The translations under genes were made by a program, and so were the position numbers. From Mycobacterium sp. NBC_00419 (GTDB lineage Bacteria; Actinomycetota; Actinomycetes; Mycobacteriales; Mycobacteriaceae): a DNA stretch of 64,000 nt. The notes under the pieces are model-generated. The model searched no databases and had not been told where the DNA came from. It worked only from the letters and a program-made list of their open reading frames with translations. Shown in pieces: positions 1 through 9,507 of this stretch. The number at the start of each line of letters is the position of its first letter. Position 1 is the stretch's first letter. The stretch spans positions 4,960,001-5,024,000 of the forward strand of contig NZ_CP107931.1 in NCBI RefSeq assembly GCF_036023875.1, read 5' to 3'.

Positions 1-700
1 CACGGTCGAGTTCGGCGAAGTGCGAACCCCGCCGCCGGTTGAACGTCTCGCGGGCCGCCGAGTACCGCTTCCACAGGGCGTCGTCGGTCTTGCGGTCCAG
101 ACCGGTGATGGTGCGCCACTCGTCGAGGATCGCGCGCATCCGATCGCCTGCCGCCTTCCACTGGGTGGAGTTGTTGGCCAGTTCCTCGGCCTCGGCGGCC
201 AGGGCCTCTTTGCGGGCGGCTTGCGCGGCGCGGTGCTCGTCGCGCCGCGCCCGGTCGGCCGCGGCGGTCTCCTCAGCGTGGTCGCGGATCGCGCCCAGCC
301 GATCGGCCAGTGCGTCGATGTCACCGAGAACGCTTGCGGTAGGCAGTGTTTCGGCCAGGGCGGCAGCGGCGGCCTTGATCTTGCGGGCGTCGCCGGTCCC
401 GGAGGCCAGCCGAGTCTCCATCAGGGTGACCTCGGTGGCCAGGTCCTCGAAACGCCGCCCGAAATGGGCGTAGGCGGCCTCGGTGTCGCCGGCCTGCCAG
501 GACCCGATGGTCCGTTCACCGGCGGAGGTGATCAGCCAGACGGTTCCGTCGTCGTCAACGCGGCCGAACCGGTGCGGGTCACTGGTCGGCGGTGCGACTA
601 CGGCGGTGGCCGGCGGGTGCGGGCGGGGCACCGGCCGGGCAGGACCCGGTCGGGGAACCGGCTTGGGAGTTTCGCCGCCGTGGGGTTCGTCGATCGTCAT
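1..700 (-). CDS. DUF349 domain protein, 3' part missing (window edge)
   Basis: The minus-strand frame opens with ATG at 700 and stays open to the window edge, giving 233 codons. The N-terminus is Pro-rich (about residues 5-40). It is followed by a short beta segment containing [12 protein letters not shown] and then a long, strongly charged alpha-helical region rich in Ala, Arg and Glu, with '[18 protein letters not shown]' and '[19 protein letters not shown]', which are hallmark DUF349 helical repeats. From memory it matches the Rv2731-type protein of M. tuberculosis (about 450 aa), so roughly half is present. A GGAGG-like site lies about 10 nt upstream. The function is unknown; the helical repeats suggest binding of nucleic acid or another protein. 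Confidence 0.85.
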   Translation of the reverse strand, partial: MTIDEPHGGETPKPVPRPGPARPVPRPHPPATAVVAPPTSDPHRFGRVDDDGTVWLITSAGERTIGSWQAGDTEAAYAHFGRRFEDLATEVTLMETRLASGTGDARKIKAAAAALAETLPTASVLGDIDALADRLGAIRDHAEETAAADRARRDEHRAAQAARKEALAAEAEELANNSTQWKAAGDRMRAILDEWRTITGLDRKTDDALWKRYSAARETFNRRRGSHFAELDR

Positions 701-920
701 GAGCTCGCGTTACCTACCCTCCGCGCGGTAGTTCCCGCGCACCTGCCGCGCGACGCGGCGCCAATGCTGCCTGGACGAAAGGCCGGCCACTTTCAGGCCA
801 GCCTTCCTCGAAGGTATTGAACCAGGTCGGTCCCTGACTTGCCCCCGGGTTCGCCGGTCCCGCTTGCACGCCGGCGCTGCGGCCGGGCAGTCTGGCTTCT
901 CCGACGACCGGGGAGAGACC

Positions 921-1814
921 ATGGGCAAGGCAGAAATCGCCACCATTTTCGCCCTGTGCGCGGCGTTGTGCATCGCGATAGGCGACGTCATCCAGCAGCG
1001 CTCGGCCCAGACCGTCACCGACGAGCCCGTCGGCCACGTCGCGCTGTTCCTGCATCTGCTCAAGGACTGGAAGTGGTGGCTGGGCAGCCTGGTCGCCGGG
1101 GGCGGCTTCGTGTTCCAGGCCGCCGCGCTCGGGTTCGGCTCGGTGCTGCTGGTTCAGGCCCTGATGGTGACCTCGCTGCTATTCGCGCTGCCGATCAGCG
1201 CCCGCTACGCCGGTCGCGCCGTGACCCGCTGGCAGTGGATCTGGGCGGTGCTGCTGGCCGGTGCCGTGGCCGTCATCGTGACCGTCGGCAACCCCACCGA
1301 GGGCCAGTCGCGGGCGGGCTGGGAGCTGTGGGCGTGGGTGATCGCCACGCTGGGCCCGGTGCTGGCGCTATGCCTGGTGGGTGCGCGGGTGCTGGCCGGG
1401 AGGTCGGCCGCTGCGGCGCTGCTGGGCGTGGTCTCCGGCTCACTGTGGGGCCTGTTCGCGGTGCTCACCAAGGGTGTCGTGGACCGGTTGGCCGACGGGA
1501 TCTGGGCGGTGCTGAAAACTCCCGAGCTGTATCCGTGGGCGGTGGTGGCCGTCGCGGCAACTGCCCTGCAACAGTCGGCCTTCCGGGCCGGGTCGCTGGC
1601 AGCTTCACTGCCCGCGGTGACGGTCAGTGAGCCGATGGTGGGTTCGATCCTGGGTGTCTTCGTCCTGGGCGAGACGTTGCGGCCCGGCGAGGCCGGCTGG
1701 CTGGTCCTGATCGCCGCCGTGGTGGTGATGGTGGCGGCCACAGTGGCGCTGGCCCGCGGCGAGGTCGTCTCGGGACAGCCCGCGGCGGCACCTGGCGCAG
1801 ACGCGGGACGCTAG
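921..1814 (+). CDS. EamA/DMT-family integral membrane transporter-like protein
   Basis: A 297-aa hydrophobic protein with about nine or ten membrane helices in two similar halves, the layout of drug/metabolite transporters. The first half begins EIATIFALCAALCIAIGDV. The second half carries the typical 'SEPMVGSILGVFVLGETL' stretch near residues 235-255, found in EamA repeats. I chose ATG 921 over an upstream in-frame ATG at 864 because GGGGAGAG sits 5-12 nt before it and the hydrophobic region starts at once. It corresponds in position to Rv2729c. The substrate is unknown. The next gene starts 2 nt after its stop, so the two are probably co-transcribed. Confidence 0.8.
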   Translation: MGKAEIATIFALCAALCIAIGDVIQQRSAQTVTDEPVGHVALFLHLLKDWKWWLGSLVAGGGFVFQAAALGFGSVLLVQALMVTSLLFALPISARYAGRAVTRWQWIWAVLLAGAVAVIVTVGNPTEGQSRAGWELWAWVIATLGPVLALCLVGARVLAGRSAAAALLGVVSGSLWGLFAVLTKGVVDRLADGIWAVLKTPELYPWAVVAVAATALQQSAFRAGSLAASLPAVTVSEPMVGSILGVFVLGETLRPGEAGWLVLIAAVVVMVAATVALARGEVVSGQPAAAPGADAGR

Positions 1815-1815
1815 C

Positions 1816-2517
1816 GTGTGTGGCGTGTTGACGGCCATCGCAGTGACCCCGTCCGCGCCGGTTCTGGTTCCCCAGCTTGCCGGCGCGGCTGCCGCGGAGG
1901 TCACCGCCTTCCGTGACGCCGCTCTGGCCGCGGCCGCCGAACTGCCCGACCGGTGGTTCGTGATCGGCGTCGCCCCGGTCGGCGCGGTCATCGAGCCGGA
2001 CACCTCCGGCACATTCGCCGGGTACGGCGTCGACGTCCCGGTCGCGCTGTCACCGGATGCGCCGCACACGGTCAGTGCACTGCCGCTGTGCGCGCTGTTC
2101 GCCGGCTGGTTGCGTGGGCAGGTCAATCCCGCCGCCCGCGCCGACGTGCGCGTCTACGCCGCCGACCTGGACGTCGCGGCCGCGCTCACGGCGGGCCGGT
2201 CGCTGCGCGCTGAACTCGACGCCGTCGAGGGTCCGGTCGGGGTGCTGGTGGTCGCCGACGGCGCCAACACACTCACGCCGCCGGCCCCCGGCGGCTACGA
2301 CCCGGACGCCGAGCCGGTCCAGGCTGCCCTCGACGACGCCCTGGCCACCGGTGACACCCTTGCGCTCGCGGAGTTACCCGACAGCATCGTCGGACGGGTG
2401 GCCTATCAGGTCCTGGCCGGGTTGGCCGGGCCCGGGCCACGCTCGGCCCGTGAACTGGTGCGCGGCGCGCCGTATGGCGTGGGGTACTTCGCTGGCGTCT
2501 GGACCATGACCGAGTGA
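1816..2517 (+). CDS. Conserved protein, class III extradiol dioxygenase subunit B-like fold
   Basis: This 233-aa, Ala-rich soluble protein matches Rv2728c in size and position, just upstream of miaA. The segments '[12 protein letters not shown]', 'WFVIGVAP', '[11 protein letters not shown]' and the C-terminal '[10 protein letters not shown]' recall the LigB-like/MEMO fold seen in mycobacterial entries called class III extradiol dioxygenase subunit B-like. I see no clear set of iron-binding His residues, so catalysis should not be assumed. GTG 1816 is used; GTG 1825 and TTG 1828 are alternatives. Its stop overlaps the miaA start (GTGA), which implies translational coupling. Confidence 0.7.
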   Translation: MCGVLTAIAVTPSAPVLVPQLAGAAAAEVTAFRDAALAAAAELPDRWFVIGVAPVGAVIEPDTSGTFAGYGVDVPVALSPDAPHTVSALPLCALFAGWLRGQVNPAARADVRVYAADLDVAAALTAGRSLRAELDAVEGPVGVLVVADGANTLTPPAPGGYDPDAEPVQAALDDALATGDTLALAELPDSIVGRVAYQVLAGLAGPGPRSARELVRGAPYGVGYFAGVWTMTE

Positions 2518-3443
2518 TCAGACCGATCGCCGTCATCGGTCCGACCGGCACCGGAAAGTCGCAGCTGGCGTTGCAGGTCGCCGAACGGCTCGCCGGGCAG
2601 ATCCGCGTCGAGATCGTCAACGCCGACGCGATGCAGCAGTACCGCGGGATGGACATCGGCACCGCCAAGCTCAGCGTCGCCGAACGCCACGGCGTCCCGC
2701 ATCACCAACTCGACGTCCTCGACGTCACCCAGACCGCGACCGTCGCGCGCTACCAGCAGGCTGCGGTCGCCGATGTCGAGGCCATCGTGAACCGCGGCGC
2801 GGTGCCGGTGATCGTCGGCGGCTCGATGATGTACATCCAGTCGCTGCTCGACGACTGGGCGTTCCCGGCCACCGACCCGCAGGTGCGGGCGCGCTGGGAG
2901 CAACGGCTTGCCCAGGTCGGGGTGGCCGCGCTACACACCGAACTCGCTGAGCGTGACCCGGCGGCCGCGGCGGCGATCCTGGCCACCGACGGGCGCCGGA
3001 TCGTGCGGGCGTTGGAAGTCGTCGAACTGACCGGCCAGCCGTTTGCCGCCTCCGCGCCGCGGATCGGTGCGGCGCGCTGGAACACGATGATCGTCGGATT
3101 GGATTGGGACACTGCGGTTCTCGATGAGCGGCTGGCGCAGCGCACCGACGCGATGTTCGACGCCGGTCTGGTCGAGGAGGTCAGCTCGCTGCTGGAGCAT
3201 GGGCTCCGCGACGGCGTCACCGCGGCCAGGGCCCTGGGCTATGCGCAGGTGATCGCCGCGCTGGACGCCGGAGGTGCCGCCGAACACATCGCGCAAGCCC
3301 GTGAGCTGACCTTCATCGGAACCCGCCGCTACGTGCGTCGTCAGCGGTCGTGGTTTCGTCGCGACCACCGGATCCGCTGGCTCGACGGGTCGGCGCCCGG
3401 GCTCGCCGACGAGGTGATCGCCCAGTGGCGCGACGTATCCTGA
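2514..3443 (+). CDS. miaA: tRNA dimethylallyltransferase (IPP transferase)
   Basis: MiaA transfers the dimethylallyl group of DMAPP to N6 of A37 in tRNAs that read UNN codons. The 309-aa protein has the P-loop GPTGTGKS at residues 9-16, the family motif [17 protein letters not shown], '[14 protein letters not shown]', and the C-terminal [14 protein letters not shown] stretch that binds tRNA. The GTG start at 2514 overlaps the previous stop. dapF begins 4 nt after the miaA stop, so the genes from about 0.9 to 4.4 kb look like one transcription unit, the same order as in other mycobacteria. Confidence 0.95.
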   Translation: MIRPIAVIGPTGTGKSQLALQVAERLAGQIRVEIVNADAMQQYRGMDIGTAKLSVAERHGVPHHQLDVLDVTQTATVARYQQAAVADVEAIVNRGAVPVIVGGSMMYIQSLLDDWAFPATDPQVRARWEQRLAQVGVAALHTELAERDPAAAAAILATDGRRIVRALEVVELTGQPFAASAPRIGAARWNTMIVGLDWDTAVLDERLAQRTDAMFDAGLVEEVSSLLEHGLRDGVTAARALGYAQVIAALDAGGAAEHIAQARELTFIGTRRYVRRQRSWFRRDHRIRWLDGSAPGLADEVIAQWRDVS

Positions 3444-3447
3444 ACGC

Positions 3448-4356
3448 GTGGTGACATTCGCCAAGGGGCACGGTACGCAGAACGACTTCGTGCTGCTGCC
3501 CGACCTCGACGCACGCCTGGACCTGGCACCTGCCGTGGTCGCCGCGCTGTGCGACCGGCGCCGCGGTCTGGGCGCCGACGGCGTGCTGCGGGTCACCACC
3601 GCCGGGGCCGTGGTGGCCGCCGGCGTGCTCGATCGGCTGCCCGACGGTGTCGAGGCCGGCGATTGGTACATGGACTACCGCAATGCCGACGGCTCGTTCG
3701 CCCAGATGTGCGGCAACGGAGTGCGGGTGTTCGCTCACTACCTGCGGGCCGGCGGGTTCGAGGCGCGCGACGAGTTCGTCGTCGGATCGCTGGCCGGTCC
3801 GCGTCCGGTGGTCGTGCACCGCGCCGATGCCGTTGACGCCGAGGTCACCGTCGAGATGGGCAAGGTCAACCGGCTCGGTGTCGGAACCGCGACCGTCGGC
3901 GGCCGGACCTTCACCGGTGTCGGAGTCGACGTCGGCAACCCCCATCTGGCCTGCCTGGACCCGGATCTCACCGAGGCCGAGCTGGCCGCCCTGGACGTCG
4001 CCGCGCCCGTGCAGTTCGACCACGGTCAATTCCCCGAGGGCGTCAACATCGAGGTGCTGACACCGCCCACCCTCATTCCCGAGTCGCTGCGCTCCGGCCC
4101 GCCGGCCGACGGCGCGGTGTCGATGCGGGTGCACGAGCGCGGGGTCGGCGAGACCCGCTCCTGTGGCACCGGCACGGTCGCCGCCGCAGTCGCGGCGCTG
4201 GACCACCTGGGTGCGCCGACCGGTGTGCTGCGGGTTCGGGTTCCCGGCGGCGAGGTCAGCGTGGAAGTCACCGACACCACCAGCTTCCTGCGCGGCCCGT
4301 CGGTGCTGGTGGCCCACGGTGAAGTGGCCGACGCGTGGTGGGCGGCGCAGCTCTGA
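3448..4356 (+). CDS. dapF: Diaminopimelate epimerase
   Basis: DapF converts LL-diaminopimelate to the meso form used in mycobacterial peptidoglycan cross-links and as the lysine precursor. The two active-site cysteines are visible: Cys88 in '[10 protein letters not shown]' and Cys239 in '[11 protein letters not shown]'. The enzyme is 302 aa, a normal family length for mycobacteria. The GTG at 3448 lies 4 nt downstream of the miaA stop; a second GTG follows immediately and would shorten the protein by one residue. No independent promoter is evident, so expression probably depends on the miaA transcript. Confidence 0.95.
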   Translation: MVTFAKGHGTQNDFVLLPDLDARLDLAPAVVAALCDRRRGLGADGVLRVTTAGAVVAAGVLDRLPDGVEAGDWYMDYRNADGSFAQMCGNGVRVFAHYLRAGGFEARDEFVVGSLAGPRPVVVHRADAVDAEVTVEMGKVNRLGVGTATVGGRTFTGVGVDVGNPHLACLDPDLTEAELAALDVAAPVQFDHGQFPEGVNIEVLTPPTLIPESLRSGPPADGAVSMRVHERGVGETRSCGTGTVAAAVAALDHLGAPTGVLRVRVPGGEVSVEVTDTTSFLRGPSVLVAHGEVADAWWAAQL

Positions 4357-4419
4357 GCGCGCTGGGCACGTTATTGAGGTGCGCGACGTTGTGTGGGCGT
4401 GACACGATCGGTACCAGTT

Positions 4420-5823
4420 ATGACCACATCTGATCCCTCTGCCGAGCCGAGTCTCGGCGAACTCGCACTCGAGGACCGCGCCGCACTGCGGCGCGTTGCC
4501 GGGCTGTCCACCGAACTCACCGACGTTTCCGAGGTCGAATACCGGCAGCTGCGACTCGAACGGGTCGTGCTGGTCGGGGTCTGGACCGACGGCAGCGCCG
4601 CCGACGCCGACGCGAGCCTGGCCGAACTGGCGGCACTGGCCGAGACGGCCGGCTCGGAGGTGCTCGAAGGAATGATTCAGCGCCGCTCCAAGCCGGACCC
4701 GTCCACCTACATCGGCTCGGGCAAGGCCCAAGAGCTGCGCCAGGTCGTCATCGCCACTGGTGCCGACACCGTCATCTGCGACGGTGAGCTGAGCCCCGCA
4801 CAGCTCAACGCGCTGGAAAAGGTCGTCAAGGTCAAGGTCATCGACCGCACCGCACTGATCCTGGACATCTTCGCCCAGCACGCGACCAGCCGGGAGGGCA
4901 AGGCGCAGGTTGCCTTCGCCCAGATGGAGTACATGCTGCCGCGTCTGCGCGGCTGGGGTGAGTCGATGTCACGGCAGGGCGGTGGCGCGGGCGGCAGTGG
5001 CGGCGGTGTGGGCACCCGCGGACCCGGTGAGACGAAGATCGAAACCGACCGGCGTCGTATTCGCGAGCGAATGTCGAAGCTGCGCCGTGAGATCAAGGAC
5101 ATGAAGCAGATCCGCGACACCCAGCGCAGCAGGCGGCTGCACAGCGACGTGCCGTCGATCGCCATCGTCGGCTACACCAACGCCGGCAAGTCCAGCCTGC
5201 TCAACGCGCTGACCGGCGCCGGTGTCCTGGTGCAGAACGCGCTGTTCGCCACCCTCGAACCCACCACGCGCCGTGGTGAATTCGACGACGGCCGGCAGTT
5301 CACCGTGACCGACACCGTCGGCTTCGTGCGCCACCTGCCCACCCAGCTCGTCGAGGCGTTCCGCTCCACCCTGGAGGAGGTCGTTGACGCCGACCTGCTG
5401 GTGCATGTCGTCGACGGCTCCGACAGCAACCCGATGGCCCAGATCGAAGCGGTCCGCCAGGTTGTCCGCGAAGTCCAGAACGACCATCACGCCGCTCCGG
5501 CACCGGAACTGTTGGTAGTCAACAAGATCGATGCCGCCGCGGATCTGACCCTGGCCCAGCTTCGCCGTGCGCTACCGGGTGCGATGTTCGTCTCCGCGCA
5601 CACCGGTGAGGGTGTCGATCGGTTGCGCACCCGGCTCGGTGAACTGGTCGAGCCGCGCGAGATCACCGTCGACGTGACGATTCCCTACGACCGCGGTGAT
5701 CTGGTTGCACGCCTGCATAACGACGGCCACGTCGACGCGACCGAACACACCGAGTCCGGCACACGCCTGAAGGCCCGGGTGCCGGCGGCGCTGGCCGCCG
5801 GGCTTCGGCAGTACGCGACCTAG
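4420..5823 (+). CDS. hflX: GTPase HflX, ribosome-associated
   Basis: HflX is a 50S-binding GTPase that rescues or splits stalled ribosomes; in mycobacteria it has been linked to antibiotic and hypoxia responses. The 467-aa form starting at ATG 4420 has the HflX N-terminal domain with 'IGSGKAQELR', a Gly-rich linker (about residues 187-201), the helical 'GPGETKIETDRRRIRERM' region, the P-loop GYTNAGKS (251-258), DTVGF as G3 and NKID as G4. An in-frame GTG at 4393 would add 9 residues. Neither start has a strong ribosome-binding site. A 63-bp gap follows dapF. The gene is convergent with, and ends 1 nt from, the next gene. Confidence 0.93.
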   Translation: MTTSDPSAEPSLGELALEDRAALRRVAGLSTELTDVSEVEYRQLRLERVVLVGVWTDGSAADADASLAELAALAETAGSEVLEGMIQRRSKPDPSTYIGSGKAQELRQVVIATGADTVICDGELSPAQLNALEKVVKVKVIDRTALILDIFAQHATSREGKAQVAFAQMEYMLPRLRGWGESMSRQGGGAGGSGGGVGTRGPGETKIETDRRRIRERMSKLRREIKDMKQIRDTQRSRRLHSDVPSIAIVGYTNAGKSSLLNALTGAGVLVQNALFATLEPTTRRGEFDDGRQFTVTDTVGFVRHLPTQLVEAFRSTLEEVVDADLLVHVVDGSDSNPMAQIEAVRQVVREVQNDHHAAPAPELLVVNKIDAAADLTLAQLRRALPGAMFVSAHTGEGVDRLRTRLGELVEPREITVDVTIPYDRGDLVARLHNDGHVDATEHTESGTRLKARVPAALAAGLRQYAT

Positions 5824-5824
5824 G

Positions 5825-8107
5825 TCACCGGATCACCGGTGGTTGATGCGCCCGAACCGGCGGCAGCACCCCGGTGAACTTCTCCACGTCGACGAGCACC
5901 GCTGCCCCGGTGCAGCCACGGGCCAGTGACGACGTTCCGATGTCATCGGTCAGCACATTCGGATTCCCGTGCACGCACATCGAATCCGGGTCGGCCGGGT
6001 CCAGCGGGTCGTACCAGGCGCCGGTCGACAACTGCACCACCTGAGGGTGCAAGCCCTCGTCGACGACCACGCCCGCCAGGCAGGCGCCGCGGTCGTTGAA
6101 CACCCGCACCACGTCGCCGTCGGCGAGGTCGCGCTCGGAGGCGTCCGCGGGATGCATCCGGATCGGCTCGCGCCCTTGTATTTTCGTGGCCGCGCTGGTG
6201 GCGCCGGCGTCGAGCTGGCCGTGCAGCCTGCTGGCAGGCTGATTGGCGATCAGATGCAGCGGATAGCGACGCGCGCGCTCACCGCCGAGCCACTCGGTGG
6301 GCTCGTACCAGCGTGGGTGCCCCGCGCAGTCCGGATAGCCGAAGCCCTCGATCTTCTCCGAGAAGATCTCGATGCGCCCGCTCGGGGTCGCCAGCCGGTG
6401 GCGTTGCGGGTCGGAGCGGAAGTCGGCGAGCAGCGTCAGGCCGTCCTCGACAGGTAGCCGCACGAACCCGTCGGCCCAGAACTGGTCGAAGTCGGGAACC
6501 GCGAAATCGATTTCCGCTGACCAGATTTCGTACATTTGCGCCAGCCATTGGCGCGCGGTGCGGCCTTCGGTGAACCGCTCACCGAATCCCAGGCGCTGCG
6601 CCAGTTCGGCGAAGGTGGTGTAGTCGTCGCGGGCGTCGGCGTACGGCGCGGTGAGCGCCGGCATGGCCACCAGCAGCGGGTCGTTGCGCGAACCGGAGAA
6701 GTCGTCGCGCTCGAAGGCGGTCGTGGAGGGAACCACGATGTCGGCGTGGCGGGCCATCGGCGTCCAGTACGGGTCGTGCACCACCACGGTGTCCACCCGG
6801 CCCAGCGCGCGGCGCAGCCGCGGCAGGTTCTGGTGGTGGTGAAAGGGATTGCCGCCGGCCCAGTACACGCACTTGATGTCGGGGTAGGTCAGGGTCAGCC
6901 CGTTGTAAGTGAAGGTCTCACCGGGGTGCAGCAGCATGTCGCTGATCGCCGCGACAGGGATGAACGTCTGCACCGGGTTGTGGCCCTGCGGCAGCGAGGG
7001 CAATCGGAAGCGTAGCGGCGGCAGCCCCGGCTCGTTCATCGATCCATAGCCGTGCCCGAATCCGCCTCCGGCAAGCCCGATCTGGCCGAGCATCGCCGCC
7101 AGTGTCACACCCATCCACGGGGCCTGCTCGCCGTGGCGCAGGCGCTGCAGTGACCAGCTGACGGTGACGATGGTGCGCTGCCTGGCCATCCGGCGGGCCA
7201 GTGCCGTCAGGGTTTCGGCATCCAGGCCGCAGATCGGTGCGGCCCACTGCGGTGATTTGGGTACGCCGTCGTCGGTGCCCAGCAGGTATCGCTCGAAGCG
7301 GTCGTAGCCGGTGCAGTAAGTGTCGAGGAAGTCGCGGTCGGCCAGGCCTTCAGTGGCCAGCACATGGGCCAGCGCCAGCATGATCGCGACGTCGGTGCCG
7401 GGCGTGGCCGGCAGCCACTGACAGTCGCCGTCGACATCGGAACGCAGTGGGCTGATCGAGACGATGGCGCCGCCCTTGTCCCGGAACCGGTTCAGTGCGG
7501 CGCGCGCCGGATGATCGGTGGTGCCACCGTGATTGATCCCGGTGTTCTTCAGGTTGACCCCGCCGAAGCACACCAGAAGCTCGGTGTGCTCGGCGATCAC
7601 GGTCCACTGCGTCGAGCGCTTGAACAGGTCGTCGTGGGTGCCCACCACCCGCGGCATGATCACCCCGGTGGCGCCCAGACTGTAGGAGTGCCGGGAGAAG
7701 GTGTAGCCGCCAAGCATTTTCAGGAACCGGTGTACCTGGCTCTGCGCGTGGTGAAACCGGCCCGCGCTGGCCCAGCCGTAGGACCCGCCGTAGATCGCCT
7801 CGTTGCCGTAGGTGTCCACGACACGGCGCAACTCGGCAGCCAGCAGCTCGGTCAGTTCGTCCCAGCCGACGGCGACGAACTCGTCGGCGCCGCGTGCCGC
7901 CGTGGGGCCGGGTCCGTCGCGCAGCCATCCGCGCCGCACCGCCGGTGTGGTGATGCGCGACGGGTGGCGCACAGACCCGGGAATGTTGCCCAGTAGGGGA
8001 GAAGGGTCGCTGTCCCCGGGAATGGCCGACACCGAGGTGATCTCGCCATCGGCGACACTGGCGCTGAACGCACCCCAGTGCGTAAGACTCGTGGGGGCTC
8101 GGCCCAT
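5825..8107 (-). CDS. bisC: Molybdopterin-dependent oxidoreductase, biotin/DMSO/TMAO reductase type
   Basis: This 760-aa protein has the DMSO-reductase-family layout: an N-terminal domain with 'YGGSYGWASAGRFHHAQSQ', where the Ser (about residue 109) is the expected Mo ligand, then 'VCFGGVNLKNTGINHGGT', 'APWMGVTLAAMLGQIGL', and a C-terminal molydopterin dinucleotide-binding beta barrel beginning 'PLHLIANQPASRLHGQLD'. No N-terminal Cys cluster and no Tat signal are present, which fits cytoplasmic BisC-like enzymes that reduce biotin sulfoxide or methionine sulfoxide rather than periplasmic TorA. The substrate is inferred only. From memory it is absent between hflX and fadE20 in M. tuberculosis, so it is accessory here. 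TACACT lies 7 nt before the ATG, suggesting a leaderless mRNA. Confidence 0.88.
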   Translation of the reverse strand: MGRAPTSLTHWGAFSASVADGEITSVSAIPGDSDPSPLLGNIPGSVRHPSRITTPAVRRGWLRDGPGPTAARGADEFVAVGWDELTELLAAELRRVVDTYGNEAIYGGSYGWASAGRFHHAQSQVHRFLKMLGGYTFSRHSYSLGATGVIMPRVVGTHDDLFKRSTQWTVIAEHTELLVCFGGVNLKNTGINHGGTTDHPARAALNRFRDKGGAIVSISPLRSDVDGDCQWLPATPGTDVAIMLALAHVLATEGLADRDFLDTYCTGYDRFERYLLGTDDGVPKSPQWAAPICGLDAETLTALARRMARQRTIVTVSWSLQRLRHGEQAPWMGVTLAAMLGQIGLAGGGFGHGYGSMNEPGLPPLRFRLPSLPQGHNPVQTFIPVAAISDMLLHPGETFTYNGLTLTYPDIKCVYWAGGNPFHHHQNLPRLRRALGRVDTVVVHDPYWTPMARHADIVVPSTTAFERDDFSGSRNDPLLVAMPALTAPYADARDDYTTFAELAQRLGFGERFTEGRTARQWLAQMYEIWSAEIDFAVPDFDQFWADGFVRLPVEDGLTLLADFRSDPQRHRLATPSGRIEIFSEKIEGFGYPDCAGHPRWYEPTEWLGGERARRYPLHLIANQPASRLHGQLDAGATSAATKIQGREPIRMHPADASERDLADGDVVRVFNDRGACLAGVVVDEGLHPQVVQLSTGAWYDPLDPADPDSMCVHGNPNVLTDDIGTSSLARGCTGAAVLVDVEKFTGVLPPVRAHQPPVIR

Positions 8108-8114
8108 GGCTGAA

Positions 8115-8120
8115 AGTGTA
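8115..8120 (-). promoter_or_regulatory. -10 box (TACACT) of the bisC-like gene, probably leaderless
   Basis: On the minus strand TACACT is followed by 7 nt and then the ATG at 8107. No Shine-Dalgarno sequence precedes the ATG. This spacing puts the transcription start at the start codon. Inferred from spacing only. Confidence 0.45.
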
Positions 8121-8134
8121 AGCGGGCGCCCTGC

Positions 8135-9346
8135 CTACGCGCCCGCCCAGTTCCCCAGCAGAGCTTCCGTGACGATCGCGGCATTGTCGGCGGCGATCTG
8201 GCGGTAGACGAAGAACTGCAGGAACGGAATTCCCGGCAGGTTCAGCGGATCCCCGGCGCCGTCGGAGATCCCGCGAATACCGAGGAACGGCACACCATAG
8301 GCGTCGGCCACCCGATGTGCCGCGGCCGTTTCCTGGTCGACTGCGTCGACAGGCGGGTTGGTGTTGGTCAGCAGTCCGGTGATGTTGTTGAGCAGGCCGC
8401 GGACCAGAAATGGCCCGATTGCGCTGGCGAAGTTGCCGGTCGACAGCGGTGAGTAGTCCGGCGCTGCACAGGGCTGAGGTCCGAAAACCGCACCCCCCAA
8501 TGGAATCGCCGGGAAGGCGGTGCCGCCATTGTTATCGTCACTGGAGCCGTCGCCCCCGACCACCACAGTCGGCTCGCGGCCCAGGTCGATCCGCAGGCCC
8601 GACGTCAGACCGCTACACAGGCATGCCGGATCGCCAATACTGTCCGTACTCATCAGGTCGACCGAGACCGCACCGGCGGCGGCCAGCAATCCGGAGTCCA
8701 CCGGGTGCCAGGTGGCTCCGTCATCGGCGGTCCACCGGGCGGGTACGGTCACCGAACCGATCTGTGTGCCTGCGAAACCACCCGCGACACCGGAGAACAC
8801 CACCGCGCCGATCGTCGTGCCCGTTTCGGCGGTGAAATGCTCGAAAGCCGTTGTGGTGGTGCGGGTTGCATTCACCATTCCGATACCGGTCATCGCGACG
8901 ATGACTTTCTTGCCGCCCATGTCGCCGAGATAGAAGTGCGCCCCGTCGACGACCACCGACGGGCCGGGGTCCAGGGTCGTCCGTGCCAGGATTGCGTCGG
9001 TCTCGGCGGGAAACGCCGACAGGATCAACGTCCGCTTCTCGGGCAGGCCCGCTGGGCCGGCGTTGTCGACGGTGCCCGGGTCGTTGACCGCCGGTGTCGG
9101 TGCGCGCCGCGCCGAGTGCCCGGCACTGGCGGTGACCGGACGAGCGACCGGCGCGGGCTTGGTTCGGGCGGGGCGGCGCTGCACCTGGCCGCTGGAGGCG
9201 TGGTGGGCCGATGCGGACGAACTCGCCGTCTCGGCGACGGCAGCGGCCGGCCACGCCAGCAGTCCCGCACCCACACCGGCTGCCAGTGCGACAACCCACA
9301 ACCAGCGGCGCTTATTCGATTGAACCGTTGTCCACATGCCCACCAT
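8135..9346 (-). CDS. Exported nucleoside phosphorylase/nucleosidase-like protein (MTAN family)
   Basis: A 403-aa protein with a classic Sec signal: KRR followed by a hydrophobic stretch and AAAVA, with cleavage expected after about residue 38. A Ser/Ala/Pro-rich linker follows, then a purine nucleoside phosphorylase-like domain. That domain has '[14 protein letters not shown]' (equivalent to the Glu of MTA/SAH nucleosidase), '[20 protein letters not shown]', '[12 protein letters not shown]', '[31 protein letters not shown]' with the catalytic Asp in ISD, and a C-terminal helix. A loop of about 100 residues with three Cys and an acidic Gly/Asp/Asn patch interrupts the domain. Start ATG 9346 is used, with ATG 9337 as an alternative. 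An exported member of a normally cytosolic family is unusual. Activity on MTA, SAH or nucleosides is inferred. Confidence 0.75.
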   Translation of the reverse strand: MVGMWTTVQSNKRRWLWVVALAAGVGAGLLAWPAAAVAETASSSASAHHASSGQVQRRPARTKPAPVARPVTASAGHSARRAPTPAVNDPGTVDNAGPAGLPEKRTLILSAFPAETDAILARTTLDPGPSVVVDGAHFYLGDMGGKKVIVAMTGIGMVNATRTTTTAFEHFTAETGTTIGAVVFSGVAGGFAGTQIGSVTVPARWTADDGATWHPVDSGLLAAAGAVSVDLMSTDSIGDPACLCSGLTSGLRIDLGREPTVVVGGDGSSDDNNGGTAFPAIPLGGAVFGPQPCAAPDYSPLSTGNFASAIGPFLVRGLLNNITGLLTNTNPPVDAVDQETAAAHRVADAYGVPFLGIRGISDGAGDPLNLPGIPFLQFFVYRQIAADNAAIVTEALLGNWAGA

Positions 9347-9433
9347 CCCGACTTGGCGACACGATAACGGCGTCACACCGCCGGTGTTCGAACTCCGAGT
9401 GAACGGGGGAGCGCGCCCGTCCGGCCGATTCTC

Positions 9434-9453
9434 GACCAACTACTCGGTTGGTC
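9434..9453. promoter_or_regulatory. Palindromic operator upstream of fadE20
   Basis: A perfect 7-bp inverted repeat, GACCAAC-TACTCG-GTTGGTC, ends immediately before TATTCT (9454-9459), a good -10 hexamer. The palindrome therefore fills the space between the -35 and -10 elements. This size and position fit a TetR-family repressor that senses acyl-CoA or a similar ligand, but the regulator is not encoded nearby and is not identified. Confidence 0.6.
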
Positions 9454-9507
9454 TATTCTCGTGGCAAGCACGCCCAGCGATTACACCGATTCCCCGGAGG
9501 TATACCC

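Noticed and set aside
3313..4881. A 522-codon minus-strand frame across miaA, dapF and hflX
   Set aside because: The three enzymes on the plus strand have full catalytic motifs. The antisense product has none.
5826..5841. CACCGG-ATCA-CCGGTG as a terminator between hflX and the oxidoreductase gene
   Set aside because: Only a 6-bp stem, inside the end of a coding region, with no U-tract. Too weak to call.
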